A stretch of 64,000 nt of DNA, taken from contig JADJLJ010000002.1 in assembly GCA_016710165.1 (NCBI GenBank), positions 587,501 through 651,500 on the forward strand, read 5' to 3'. The notes below the pieces were generated by a model, which was not told the origin of the DNA, ran no database searches, and saw only the letters and a list, made by a program, of their open reading frames with translations. This DNA is from Chitinophagaceae bacterium. Lineage in GTDB: Bacteria; Bacteroidota; Bacteroidia; Chitinophagales; Chitinophagaceae. The translations under genes and the position numbers were made by a program. This document shows positions 43,603-53,840 of this stretch, in pieces; the first letter of the stretch is position 1, and each line of letters opens with the position of its first letter.

Positions 43603-44109
43603 TTGATGCTGAATAACGAAATAATAAAACTAAAATTAACTGAAAAATTCGGCGACCAGTTGACCAACTGGGAGGAGCCTTATGGTATGCTCACCTTCAC
43701 TGCCCCCAGGGACCTCAATTTAAAAGTACTCCAGTTTTTATACGATGATGCAGAGTTGAAATTCCAATTCTTAACCGACCTGCAGGCGGTTCATTATCCG
43801 GACAGGAAAGGAGAAGAACTGGCGGTGGTGTATCATTTGCATAACCTGGTTGACAATATACGGATCCGGTTTAAGGTATTTGCAGATATTGAAAAGCCCG
43901 ATGTATTCAGTGCAACGGCGTTGTACAGGTCGGCCAATCATATGGAAAGGGAGACCTATGACTTTTTTGGTATGAATTTTATCGGCCATCCCAACCTGAA
44001 AAGGATATTGAATGTGGATGAGATGGATTATTTCCCGATGCGGAAACAATACCCGGTGGAGGACCAGTCGAGGATCGATAAGGATGATGAGATGTTTGGA
44101 AGAGAATAA
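43603..44109 (+). CDS. nuoC: NADH-quinone oxidoreductase subunit C
   Basis: 168 residues. The 30-kDa domain has FLTDLQAVHYPDRKGEELAVVYHLHNL, VFADIEKPDVFSATALYRSANHMERETYDFFGMNFIGHPNLKRIL and the end MRKQYPVED. NuoC and NuoD are separate here, not fused. It sits on the peripheral arm next to NuoD. TTG is the likely start, overlapping no other gene. Confidence 0.94.
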   Translation: MMLNNEIIKLKLTEKFGDQLTNWEEPYGMLTFTAPRDLNLKVLQFLYDDAELKFQFLTDLQAVHYPDRKGEELAVVYHLHNLVDNIRIRFKVFADIEKPDVFSATALYRSANHMERETYDFFGMNFIGHPNLKRILNVDEMDYFPMRKQYPVEDQSRIDKDDEMFGRE

Positions 44110-44119
44110 AACAACAAAG

Positions 44120-44338
44120 ATGTTTAAACCGGATTCAAAATACCGGCTGGTATATTTAATAGGTGTAGTAGTTGTATTCACCTATCAATCTGTGCGTTCC
44201 TTTTATCAGTTTTCCATTGGAGAAGATAAAGGAATGAGCCTGACAGGAGGGATTGTTTTTGGTGTTATGGCAATGGTATATGGCCATGATCTGTATGAAT
44301 TCATTAAAAATAAAAAAAGCATTAACAGCGGGGCATGA
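44120..44338 (+). CDS. Small two-helix membrane protein inside the nuo operon
   Basis: 72 residues from the ATG at 44120 (MFKPDSKYRLVYLIGVVVVF); an upstream ATG at 44012 overlaps nuoC and is rejected. Two transmembrane segments (about 10-28 and 38-56), then a charged C-terminus (DLYEFIKNKKSINSG). It is not one of the 14 canonical subunits. Its stop overlaps the nuoD start (ATGA at 44335-44338), so it is translationally coupled to nuoD. Possibly an assembly or accessory factor; unknown. Confidence 0.75.
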   Translation: MFKPDSKYRLVYLIGVVVVFTYQSVRSFYQFSIGEDKGMSLTGGIVFGVMAMVYGHDLYEFIKNKKSINSGA

Positions 44339-45555
44339 GTGAACATATCTTATTACCGGAAGGAAGTATTGAAAAGCAGACCACCACGCTGAACCTGGGG
44401 CCCACACACCCGGCTACGCATGGTGTGTTTCAGAATATCCTGGAACTGGATGGGGAACGTATATTGAAATCAACTTCTACCATCGGGTATATTCACCGGG
44501 CATTTGAAAAGATAGCCGAACGCAGGCCACTTTACCAGATCACCCCGCTGACCGACCGGCTGAACTACTGCTCATCACCCATCAATAACATGGGCTGGCA
44601 CCTCACCTGCGAAAAACTGCTGGGTGTAAAAACGCCCAAACGGGTTGATTATTTACGGGTGATCATCATGGAACTATCCCGGATCTCAGATCACCTGATC
44701 TGCAACTCCATTGTGGGTGTGGATACCGGCGCTTTCACCGGGTTCTTGTATGTAATGCAATACCGTGAACTTATCTATGAGATCTATGAAGAAATATGCG
44801 GCTCCCGTCTTACTACTACTATTGGGCGTATTGGCGGTTTTGAAAGGAATTTCACTCCTGCGGCCTTCCAAAAACTCGAAAAATTCCTGAAAGAATATCC
44901 CCGGGTGTTGAAAGAATTCGAGAACCTGTTCACCCGCAACCGGATATTCATGGACCGTACCATCGGCTGCGGGCCGATCTCTGCCGAACGGGCATTGAAT
45001 TATGGGTTCACCGGTCCGAATTTAAGGGCGGCAGGTGTTGATTACGATGTTCGTGTGCATACGCCGTACAGCAGTTACGAAGATTTTGATTTTATAATAC
45101 CGGTGGGAACGACGGGTGATTGTTACGACCGTTTCCTGGTACGTAATGAAGAGATGTGGCAAAGCCTGAGTATCATTGAACAGGCCTACCAGAAGGTACA
45201 GGAGTTCAAAGGTGCTGAAGCGGAAGTCTTTCATGCCGATGCTCCTGCGTATTACTTGCCCGAGAAAAAAGATGTATACACCAAAATGGAAGCGCTCATC
45301 TATCACTTCAAGATCGTGATGGGAGAGACAGATATTCCGGCCGGTGAAGTATACAGTGCGGTTGAAGGAGCGAATGGTGAGCTGGGCTTCTACCTGATCA
45401 GTGATGGGGGAAGAACACCTTACCGCCTGCATTTCCGCCGGCCCTGTTTTATCTATTACCAGGCATTTGAAGAACTGGTAAAAGGAGGCATGCTGAGCGA
45501 TGCGATCATTACCATGAGCAGCCTGAACCTGATCGCCGGGGAGATGGACGCATAA
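44335..45555 (+). CDS. nuoD: NADH-quinone oxidoreductase subunit D
   Basis: 406 residues. The 49-kDa subunit signatures are LNLGPTHPATHGVFQNILELDGERI, IGYIHRAFEKIAE, DRLNYCSSPINNMGWHLTCEKLLG, IIMELSRISDHLICN and RIHFRRPCF-like RLHFRRPCF near the end. It forms the quinone-binding cavity with NuoB. The gene overlaps the preceding small gene by four bases. Confidence 0.96.
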   Translation: MSEHILLPEGSIEKQTTTLNLGPTHPATHGVFQNILELDGERILKSTSTIGYIHRAFEKIAERRPLYQITPLTDRLNYCSSPINNMGWHLTCEKLLGVKTPKRVDYLRVIIMELSRISDHLICNSIVGVDTGAFTGFLYVMQYRELIYEIYEEICGSRLTTTIGRIGGFERNFTPAAFQKLEKFLKEYPRVLKEFENLFTRNRIFMDRTIGCGPISAERALNYGFTGPNLRAAGVDYDVRVHTPYSSYEDFDFIIPVGTTGDCYDRFLVRNEEMWQSLSIIEQAYQKVQEFKGAEAEVFHADAPAYYLPEKKDVYTKMEALIYHFKIVMGETDIPAGEVYSAVEGANGELGFYLISDGGRTPYRLHFRRPCFIYYQAFEELVKGGMLSDAIITMSSLNLIAGEMDA

Positions 45556-45583
45556 TGAATCATGAGTTAAGAAGTAAGAATTA
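45555..45583. repeat. AT-rich word repeat between nuoD and nuoE
   Basis: ATGAATCATGAGTTAAG and AAGTAAGAATTATGAATG carry variants of the word ATGAAT / AAGAATTA. It fills the gap to nuoE; no strong inverted pair was found. Confidence 0.35.
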
Positions 45584-46077
45584 TGAATGTTGAGTTTTCG
45601 AAAGAGAAATTAGAAAAGGTTAACGAGATCATTTCCCGTTACCCGCAGGGCAAACATAAAAGCGCCCTCCTTCCTGTATTGCACCTGGCGCAGGAAGAAT
45701 TCGGCGGCTGGCTGGATGTGCCGGTGATGGATTACGTGGCCTCGCTTTTGAAAATAGAACCGATCGAAGTGTATGAAGTGGCCAGCTTTTACAGCATGTA
45801 TAATTTAAAGCCGGTTGGTAAATATATGTTCGAAGTTTGCCAAACCGGGCCCTGCATGCTGAACGGCAGCGACAACATCATTGCCTATATAAAAGAGAAA
45901 CTGAACATCGGGGTAGGCGAAACCACGCCCGACGGAATGTTCACCTTAAAAATGGTAGAGTGCCTGGGCGCCTGCGGGTATGCACCCATGATGCAGCTGG
46001 GCAAAAATTACCGGGAGCATCTCACCAAAGAGAAAGTGGATGCCATCATTGAGGAATGCAGGGCAAAGGCGAATTAA
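45583..46077 (+). CDS. nuoE: NADH-quinone oxidoreductase subunit E
   Basis: 164 residues of the thioredoxin-like 24-kDa subunit with the N1a 2Fe-2S cluster: Cys pair in EVCQTGPCMLNGSDNI (C-x4-C) and the second pair in MVECLGACGYAPMMQL. The helical N-terminus ends in LSYGI-like VASLLKIEPIEVYEVASFYSMY. It is part of the NADH-input module with NuoF. Confidence 0.95.
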   Translation: MNVEFSKEKLEKVNEIISRYPQGKHKSALLPVLHLAQEEFGGWLDVPVMDYVASLLKIEPIEVYEVASFYSMYNLKPVGKYMFEVCQTGPCMLNGSDNIIAYIKEKLNIGVGETTPDGMFTLKMVECLGACGYAPMMQLGKNYREHLTKEKVDAIIEECRAKAN

Positions 46078-46079
46078 GA

Positions 46080-46499
46080 TTGAAGAGATCATTGACGATA
46101 TTGTTTTTACTTCTTGCTGTTTGTTGCCAGGCACAAACAGATGAAGAAAAATTAAGGGTGACGTTAAAAGAATTTCACCAGGCGCTGGTTAACCGGAATA
46201 CGGTTTCCGTCAACCAGCAGACAGACAAGGCGCTGAGTTACGGGCACAGCAATGGCTGGGTGGAAACGAAAGCGGAGATGATCAGGAACCTGGAAACAGG
46301 ATACATCAGTTACCAGGGTTTTAAAGAAGACAGTATAAAAGTTGCCATGAACGGGAACCTGGCCAGTGTGCGGTTTGTGGCAGATATAACAGCAACCATG
46401 AAAGGAACAGCCAGTGTGTATCATTTGAAAGTACTGGAAGTGTGGGTGAGGAAGAGCAAACGGTGGGTATTATTTGCAAGGCAGGCTGTAAAAAATTAA
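46080..46499 (+). CDS. Secreted DUF4440/NTF2-like protein inside the nuo operon
   Basis: 139 residues if it starts at the TTG at 46080, which gives a compact signal peptide ending ...CCQAQ; the longest frame begins at 46056 and overlaps nuoE. The mature part resembles the DUF4440 NTF2-like fold: LKEFHQALVNRNTVSVNQQTDKALSYGHSNGWVETKAEM, then VRFVADITATM and the strand with VLEVWVRKSKRWVLFARQAV. The fold often binds small molecules or acts as a ketosteroid isomerase-like enzyme. It is not a canonical complex I subunit; why it lies between nuoE and nuoF is unknown. Confidence 0.7.
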   Translation: MKRSLTILFLLLAVCCQAQTDEEKLRVTLKEFHQALVNRNTVSVNQQTDKALSYGHSNGWVETKAEMIRNLETGYISYQGFKEDSIKVAMNGNLASVRFVADITATMKGTASVYHLKVLEVWVRKSKRWVLFARQAVKN

Positions 46500-46571
46500 G
46501 AATTCAAAATTAAAAATTCAAAAATGCCCTCAGCAACGAAACAGCCTTTTTGATTTTTGATTTTTAACTTA
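46496..46571. repeat. Foldback element between the DUF4440 gene and nuoF
   Basis: TTAAGAATTCAAAATTAAAAATTCAAAAATG and CTTTTTGATTTTTGATTTTTAACTTA are approximate inverse copies, each with internal repeats of ATTCAAAA or TTTTTGAT. It begins at the stop codon of the previous gene and ends eight bases before the nuoF ATG. Confidence 0.7.
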
Positions 46572-46576
46572 GATAA

Positions 46577-47932
46577 ATGGCAAGAAAACTATTATTAGAA
46601 AAAGCACAGGTGGAGGGCATCCGCTTTTACGACGTTTACCGCCGTGAAGGAGGTTACCGCAGCGTGGAGAAGGCCCTGAAGATGGCGCCTGTTGATATCG
46701 TGGAAGAGGTAAAGAAGAGCGGCCTGCGGGGCAGGGGTGGCGCCGGTTTTCCTACCGGCATGAAATGGAGTTTCATTGCAAAGCCGGAAGGGGTGCCACG
46801 TCACCTGGTATGCAATGCGGATGAGAGCGAACCCGGAACTTTTAAGGACCGTTATCTGATGGAATTCATTCCGCATATATTGATCGAAGGCATGATCGTT
46901 TCATCCTTCGCTCTTGGCTCCCATGTTTCCTACATATATATACGTGGCGAGTATGCCTGGATCGTGGACATCCTGGAACAGGCGATCGCGGAAGCAAAGC
47001 AAAATGGATTTTTAGGAAAGAATATCTTAGGTACCGGTTTCGATTGTGAGATATATGTTCATCGCGGCGCCGGCGCTTATATCTGTGGCGAAGAAACAGC
47101 CCTGCTGGAATCACTGGAAGGCAAAAGGGGCAATCCCAGGATCAAGCCGCCATTCCCGGCCGTGAAGGGTGTTTGGGACAGGCCAACCGTAGTGAATAAC
47201 GTAGAGACATTGGCGGCTGTGGTTCCCATCATCAACGATGGCGGCGAGGAGTATGCAAAGATCGGCATTGGAAAAAGCACCGGAACAAAACTGATGAGTG
47301 CCTGTGGCAACATCAATAAGCCCGGTGTGTATGAGATTGACATGACCATCTCCGTGGAAGAATTTATTTACAGCGATGAATATTGTGGCGGCATTCCCAA
47401 CGGAAGGAAACTGAAAGCCTGTATCCCGGGCGGATCATCGGTTCCCATTCTACCTGCTAATTTATTGCTGACAACAGCCAAAGGGGAAAAAAGACTGATG
47501 AATTATGAAAGCCTGAGTGATGGCGGCTTTGCAACCGGCAGTATGATGGGCTCGGGTGGGTTCATTGTATTGGATGACAGCCAGTGCGTGGTAAAGCATA
47601 CGTATACGTTGGCAAGATTCTACCGTCATGAAAGCTGCGGGCAATGTTCACCTTGCCGGGAAGGAACCGGGTGGATGGAAAAAATATTAATGAATATAGA
47701 CAATGGTAAAGGAAAGATGAGTGATATTGACCTGCTTTGGGATATTCAGCGGAAGATCGAAGGGAATACGATCTGCCCCCTGGGGGATGCAGCAGCCTGG
47801 CCGGTAGCGGCAGCGATCAGGCATTTCAGGGATGAGTTTGAGTGGCATGTGAAAAATCCGGCAGAGTGTTTGAAAACGAATTATGGACTGGCGCATTATG
47901 CGGATCCGATCCATGTGCCAGTACCGGCTTAA
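46577..47932 (+). CDS. nuoF: NADH-quinone oxidoreductase subunit F
   Basis: 451 residues. NADH/FMN-binding subunit: KKSGLRGRGGAGFPTGMKWSF, CNADESEPGTFKDR, GAGAYICGEETALLESLEGKRG and PPFPAVKGVWDRPTVVNNVETLA. The N3 4Fe-4S motif is in HESCGQCSPCREGTGWM with the distant Cys in NTICPLGDA. It oxidises NADH and passes electrons through FMN. Confidence 0.97.
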   Translation: MARKLLLEKAQVEGIRFYDVYRREGGYRSVEKALKMAPVDIVEEVKKSGLRGRGGAGFPTGMKWSFIAKPEGVPRHLVCNADESEPGTFKDRYLMEFIPHILIEGMIVSSFALGSHVSYIYIRGEYAWIVDILEQAIAEAKQNGFLGKNILGTGFDCEIYVHRGAGAYICGEETALLESLEGKRGNPRIKPPFPAVKGVWDRPTVVNNVETLAAVVPIINDGGEEYAKIGIGKSTGTKLMSACGNINKPGVYEIDMTISVEEFIYSDEYCGGIPNGRKLKACIPGGSSVPILPANLLLTTAKGEKRLMNYESLSDGGFATGSMMGSGGFIVLDDSQCVVKHTYTLARFYRHESCGQCSPCREGTGWMEKILMNIDNGKGKMSDIDLLWDIQRKIEGNTICPLGDAAAWPVAAAIRHFRDEFEWHVKNPAECLKTNYGLAHYADPIHVPVPA

Positions 47933-47937
47933 GATAG

Positions 47938-48009
47938 TTAACCGCAAAGACGCTGAGGCGCAAAGCAACGCAAATGATTTTCTTAGCGACTTTGCGACTT
48001 GGCGGTTAA
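47938..48009. repeat. Foldback element between nuoF and nuoG (CCGCAAAG words)
   Basis: TTAACCGC (47938-47945) and GCGGTTAA (48002-48009) close the hairpin. The left arm has repeated CGCAAAG words (CCGCAAAGACGC, GGCGCAAAG) and the right arm CTTTGCGAC / CTTAGCGAC copies of their complement. It fills almost the entire gap; the nuoG ATG is nine bases after it. Confidence 0.8.
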
Positions 48010-48018
48010 GAAAAAAAT

Positions 48019-49197
48019 ATGGCAGACGAAATAAAAAAAGAAGCACCTGCGAATTTTAAAGTGACCATCGATAACATCACGATCGAAGTGGCGCCGGGTA
48101 CTACTATATTAAATGCGGCCAGGCAGATCGGGGGTGATGTTACACCTCCGGCCATGTGTTATTACAGCAAGCTGCAGGGCAGTGGTGGTAAATGCCGTAC
48201 CTGCCTGGTGGAAGTAGCCGCAGGTTCAACCGCCGACCCGAGGCCGATGCCGAAACTGGTTGCATCATGCCGCACCAATGTAATGGATGGTATGGTGGTG
48301 AAGAACATCACCAGTGATAAGGTAACCGATGCCAGGAACGGGGTGGTTGAATTCTTATTGATCAACCATCCGTTGGATTGTCCCATCTGCGACCAGGCCG
48401 GTGAATGTCATTTGCAGGACCTGGGATATGAGCATGGAAAGGAAGGTACCCGTTACGAATTTAAAAGAAGGACCTTCGAGAAAGAAGACATTGGCCCTTA
48501 CATACAATTGCACATGACAAGGTGCATACTTTGTTATCGCTGCACCTATGTGGCAGACCAGTTGACGGATAAAAGGGTACATGGTATCCTGGACCGTGGC
48601 GATCATGCAGAAATATCAACCTATATTTCCAAAGCCATTGACAATGATTTCAGCGGAAACATGATCGATGTTTGCCCGGTAGGGGCTTTAACGGATAAAA
48701 CATTCCGCTTCAAGAACAGGGTTTGGTTCACCAGGCCGGTGGATGCACACCGCAATTGCGAAAACCCGAAATGCTGTGGTAAAGCAACGCTGTGGTTACG
48801 TGGAGATGAAGTGTATCGTGTAACTGCCCGAAAAGACCAGTGGGGCGAAGTACAGAGCTATGACGGCAAACCGGGATGGATCTGTAACACATGCCGCTTT
48901 GATAAAAAGAGAACGGCAGATTGGGTGGTGGAAGGATTGACAACCATCAGCCGTCATTCGGTTATTGGCGCCAATAAATATGCAACACTGGAGATGCCAA
49001 AGGATACCATTAAAGAAGTGATGGGAGGAAGAGATCCGAAATTGCTGATGAACATACATAATGTGAGCGGGGTGAATAACCCTAACATTCATTTAAGTGA
49101 GATCAACAGGCCGGCACACCTGGAAGACTTCGCAAAATCGGGCGATCATGTAAATGGTGACGGGGAATCCACCCAGTGGGGTTTAAAAAAGGACTAA
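48019..49197 (+). CDS. nuoG: NADH-quinone oxidoreductase subunit G, short form
   Basis: 392 residues. The N-terminal 2Fe-2S domain (about 14-100) has Cys in CYYSKLQGSGGKCRTCLVEV and VASCRTNVM; then the NuoG-type Cys/His motif in LDCPICDQAGECHLQDLGYEH and 4Fe-4S motifs in MTRCILCYRCTYVADQ and IDVCPVGALTDK. A final region with NCENPKCCGKATL follows. E. coli NuoG has a large C-terminal molybdopterin-oxidoreductase-like domain (about 900 residues in all) that is missing here. Reduced forms are known in Bacteroidetes. The next gene starts 20 bases later, so no part is lost by frameshift. Confidence 0.92.
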   Translation: MADEIKKEAPANFKVTIDNITIEVAPGTTILNAARQIGGDVTPPAMCYYSKLQGSGGKCRTCLVEVAAGSTADPRPMPKLVASCRTNVMDGMVVKNITSDKVTDARNGVVEFLLINHPLDCPICDQAGECHLQDLGYEHGKEGTRYEFKRRTFEKEDIGPYIQLHMTRCILCYRCTYVADQLTDKRVHGILDRGDHAEISTYISKAIDNDFSGNMIDVCPVGALTDKTFRFKNRVWFTRPVDAHRNCENPKCCGKATLWLRGDEVYRVTARKDQWGEVQSYDGKPGWICNTCRFDKKRTADWVVEGLTTISRHSVIGANKYATLEMPKDTIKEVMGGRDPKLLMNIHNVSGVNNPNIHLSEINRPAHLEDFAKSGDHVNGDGESTQWGLKKD

Positions 49198-49217
49198 AAT
49201 TATTTTAATAAAGGATT

Positions 49218-50270
49218 ATGCTTTTAGCGATCGATTGGCTTTTAATAGTGGAGAAACTGGTCCTCATCGTCATAGTGGTGATGGCATCGCTGCTCATTGC
49301 CATGTATGCCACCTATGCTGAAAGAAAAGTGGCTGCGGTTTTACAGGACAGGCGTGGACCAAACCGGGCCGGGCCTTTTGGAATATTGCAGCCGGTTGCA
49401 GACGGGTTGAAATTGTTTTTCAAAGAAGAGATCATTCCCAATTTTTCTTCCAAATTCCTCTTCATTCTCGGCCCTTCCCTGGCCATGCTTACGGCCATCA
49501 TGACCGGCGCCGTGGTTCCCTGGGGAAATACCGTATATTTCTTCGACCGGGAGATCTCTTTGCAGATCGCGGATGTGAACGTAGGTATCTTATATGTTTT
49601 TGCGGTGGTGAGCATGGGTGTGTATGGCATCATGATCGGTGGCTGGGCAAGCAATAACAAATATTCGTTAATGGGCGGATTGCGGGCCGCATCACAGATC
49701 ATCAGTTATGAACTGCCCATGGGGATTTCGCTGATCGCCCTTCTGATGGTAACCGGTACGCTCAGTTTGAAAGAGATGGTGCTGCAGCAACAGGACGGTT
49801 TATGGAACATCGTTTATCAGCCACTGGGGTTTTTGATATTCCTCATTTGTGCGTTTGCAGAATGTAACCGTACCCCATTCGACCTGGCCGAAGCAGAGAA
49901 TGAACTGATCGGTGGTTATCATACGGAGTACTCATCCATGAAACTGGGCTTCTATCTTTTTTCTGAGTACATCAATATGTTTGTGAGCAGCGTGATCATG
50001 GCTACGTTGTTCTTTGGCGGATACGATATACCATTCCTGAACGAAGCGGATTATAACCAGAACTGGATGGCATTGTTTGGGATAATGATGCTGATGGCAA
50101 AAGTAGTTTGCTTCATCTTCCTGTTCATGTGGGTACGGTGGACCATTCCAAGATTCCGGTACGACCAGTTGATGAACCTGGGATGGAGGGTATTGATCCC
50201 GTTGGCATTGGTAAATATGCTGGTGACAGGAGCGTTGGTTTTGTTGAAAGCAAACAACTGGCATTTTTAA
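49218..50270 (+). CDS. nuoH: NADH-quinone oxidoreductase subunit H
   Basis: 350 residues, about eight transmembrane helices. Signatures: YAERKVAAVLQDRRGPNRAGPFGILQPVADGLKLFFKE near the start, SLMGGLRAASQIISYELPMG, ECNRTPFDLAEAENELIGGYHTEYSSMKLGFY and WVRWTIPRFRYDQLMNLGWR. The Glu-rich quinone-channel loop is intact. It couples quinone reduction to proton pumping. Confidence 0.96.
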   Translation: MLLAIDWLLIVEKLVLIVIVVMASLLIAMYATYAERKVAAVLQDRRGPNRAGPFGILQPVADGLKLFFKEEIIPNFSSKFLFILGPSLAMLTAIMTGAVVPWGNTVYFFDREISLQIADVNVGILYVFAVVSMGVYGIMIGGWASNNKYSLMGGLRAASQIISYELPMGISLIALLMVTGTLSLKEMVLQQQDGLWNIVYQPLGFLIFLICAFAECNRTPFDLAEAENELIGGYHTEYSSMKLGFYLFSEYINMFVSSVIMATLFFGGYDIPFLNEADYNQNWMALFGIMMLMAKVVCFIFLFMWVRWTIPRFRYDQLMNLGWRVLIPLALVNMLVTGALVLLKANNWHF

Positions 50271-50289
50271 TTTATAAAACGAATTGTCT

Positions 50290-50310
50290 GCCTGAACATG
50301 TCGAAGGCGG
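50290..50310. repeat. Short repeat CTGAACATGTCGAAGG between nuoH and nuoI
   Basis: GCCT...AGGC and the same CGG flank as the copy at 13273-13293, differing at four of 21 positions. It lies 14 bases before the nuoI ATG at 50324. Confidence 0.6.
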
Positions 50311-50323
50311 CTTAAATAGTACT

Positions 50324-50878
50324 ATGCAAGCATTAACAAACAGGGTGAAACAGGTTGACCGCCGGGAGATGAATTTCCTGGAGCGGCTTTACCTCGTTTC
50401 TATTTTTAAAGGCATGATGATCACGTTCATGCACATGTTTAAGAAGAAACCCACGATCAATTATCCTGAAAAGACCCGTCCTTTCAGCCCGGTCTTTCGT
50501 GGACTGCACATATTGAACCGGGATGAAGAAGGAAGAGAGAACTGCACGGCCTGCGGATTGTGTGCCGTTGCCTGCCCGGCAGAAGCCATCACCATGGAAG
50601 CGGCAGAAAGACAACCGGGAGAGGAGAATTTATACCGGGAAGAAAAATATGCGGCCAGGTACGAGATCAATATGCTGCGTTGCATCTTTTGTGGCCTTTG
50701 CGAAGAAGCCTGCCCGAAAGACGCCATTTATTTAAGCGAAACCTTTGCGCCCGCCGATTACCAGCGCAAACAGTTTGTGTATAACAAAAACGAATTACTG
50801 ATCCCTCATCCTGTAGATGAACCCGAAGCTTATAAAAAAGCATTGGGCAACCGGGTGAAAAGAGAAAAGGTTAATTAG
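50324..50878 (+). CDS. nuoI: NADH-quinone oxidoreductase subunit I
   Basis: 184 residues from the ATG at 50324 (MQALTNRVKQVDRREMNFLER); the longest frame begins at 50108 inside nuoH and is rejected. Two 4Fe-4S (N6a, N6b) motifs, ENCTACGLCAVACPAEAI and LRCIFCGLCEEACPKDAIYL. An amphipathic N-terminal helix (FKGMMITFMHMFKKKPTINYPEK) packs on the membrane. Electrons pass from NuoG to NuoB through it. Confidence 0.95.
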   Translation: MQALTNRVKQVDRREMNFLERLYLVSIFKGMMITFMHMFKKKPTINYPEKTRPFSPVFRGLHILNRDEEGRENCTACGLCAVACPAEAITMEAAERQPGEENLYREEKYAARYEINMLRCIFCGLCEEACPKDAIYLSETFAPADYQRKQFVYNKNELLIPHPVDEPEAYKKALGNRVKREKVN

Positions 50879-50883
50879 GAACT

Positions 50884-51387
50884 ATGAGCATTGCAGAAAT
50901 ATTATTTTGGGGTTTGTCAGTCCTGGCACTTGCTGCCGCCATCATGGTGGTTGCCAGCAAAAGCCCGGTACACAGCATTTTATATCTCATTGTTGTGTTC
51001 TTCGCCATATCCGGCCATTATATTTTGCTGAATGCACAGTTCCTGGCTATCGTGAACATCATCGTTTATGCCGGGGCCATCATGGTATTGTTCTTGTTTG
51101 TGGTGATGCTGATGAATCTGAATGCCGAATCGGAGCCGAAAAAGAACAGGTACCTGCAGTTTGCCGGGTTGATATCCGGTGGATGTTTGTTCCTGGTTTT
51201 GATATCTGCCATTACCAGGTCAACTTCGGCAACCAACGTGGTGCAGATGGGCAGTGGGAACAGCGGGCTCATTAAAAACCTGGGCATGGTATTGTTCAAT
51301 GATTACGTGATCCCGTTCGAGATAAGCAGTGTATTGTTTTTGAGCGCCATGATCGGGGCAGTGGTGATCGGTAAAAAGGAGAAGTAA
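50884..51387 (+). CDS. nuoJ: NADH-quinone oxidoreductase subunit J
   Basis: 167 residues, five transmembrane helices. The family core AIMVVASKSPVHSILYLIVVFFAISGHYILLNAQFLAIVNIIVYAGAIMVLFLFVVMLMN is complete, including the conserved VYAGAIxVLFLFVVMLL. The gene starts five bases after nuoI. Confidence 0.95.
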   Translation: MSIAEILFWGLSVLALAAAIMVVASKSPVHSILYLIVVFFAISGHYILLNAQFLAIVNIIVYAGAIMVLFLFVVMLMNLNAESEPKKNRYLQFAGLISGGCLFLVLISAITRSTSATNVVQMGSGNSGLIKNLGMVLFNDYVIPFEISSVLFLSAMIGAVVIGKKEK

Positions 51388-51401
51388 TATTTATAAAACG
51401 G

Positions 51402-51496
51402 ATTAATACGAATTACACGAATTGATTTTGGTCTTTAAAAATTAACTGGATCCGGAGAACAGATAGTTCGTGTAATTGGTGTAACTCGAATAATTA
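51402..51496. repeat. Foldback element between nuoJ and nuoK (CGAATTACACGAATT words)
   Basis: The left arm has ATACGAATTACACGAATT and the right arm AGTTCGTGTAATTGG and GTAACTCGAATAATTAG, inverted variants of the same words. It starts 14 bases after the nuoJ stop and ends next to the nuoK start. Confidence 0.75.
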
Positions 51497-51502
51497 GTGA
51501 AT

Positions 51503-51835
51503 ATGGAGATCAAATGGTATATCGGTTTGGCAGTGGCTTTGTTCTGCACAGGGATTGTGGGGGTTCTTACCCGTCGCAATTCCATCATCATTTTCATGTG
51601 CATAGAACTGATGCTTAACTCGGTGAATTTATTACTGGTGGCATTTTCAAAAATGCATGCGGCAACAGCTATCGGGCAGGCGTCCCCTGCTGTGGTAAGC
51701 GATGCCCAGATATTTGTGTTCTTCATCATGGTGGTGGCAGCAGCAGAAGTAAGTGTGGGATTGGCGATCATTGTTATGATGTACCGGAATATTCACTCGG
51801 TGGATATAAATTTTCTAAACAGGTTAAAGAATTGA
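51503..51835 (+). CDS. nuoK: NADH-quinone oxidoreductase subunit K
   Basis: 110 residues from the ATG at 51503 (MEIKWYIGLAVALFCTG); a GTG at 51497 is two codons upstream. Three transmembrane helices with the conserved GVLTRRNSIIIFMCIELMLNSVNLLLV, including the buried Glu that links to proton transfer, and AAAEVSVGLAIIVMMYRN at the end. Confidence 0.95.
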   Translation: MEIKWYIGLAVALFCTGIVGVLTRRNSIIIFMCIELMLNSVNLLLVAFSKMHAATAIGQASPAVVSDAQIFVFFIMVVAAAEVSVGLAIIVMMYRNIHSVDINFLNRLKN

Positions 51836-51838
51836 CGC

Positions 51839-51932
51839 CCCCATCCCCGCCAACCGGCGGGGAGAAAGGCAGGAGTATTAATAATATTTTGAAATAAATA
51901 CAAAAATTCTCCGCCAGTTGGCGGAATAGGGG
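51839..51932. repeat. Foldback element between nuoK and nuoL (CCCCGCCAACCGGCGGGG arms)
   Basis: CCCCATCCCCGCCAACCGG (left, from 51839) and CCGCCAGTTGGCGGAATAGG (right, ending at 51932) are inverse variants; each arm contains its own CCGCCAACYGGCGG palindrome. The middle is AT-rich. It lies directly between the nuoK stop and the nuoL ATG at 51934. Confidence 0.8.
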
Positions 51933-51933
51933 T

Positions 51934-53831
<1,898 letters not shown>

Positions 53832-53840
53832 TCAGAAGAT

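Noticed and set aside
43603..45555. Fused nuoCD gene
   Set aside because: nuoC and nuoD are clearly separate frames with a small gene between them.
48019..49197. Frameshifted full-length nuoG
   Set aside because: nuoH starts 20 bases later, leaving no room for a missing domain.
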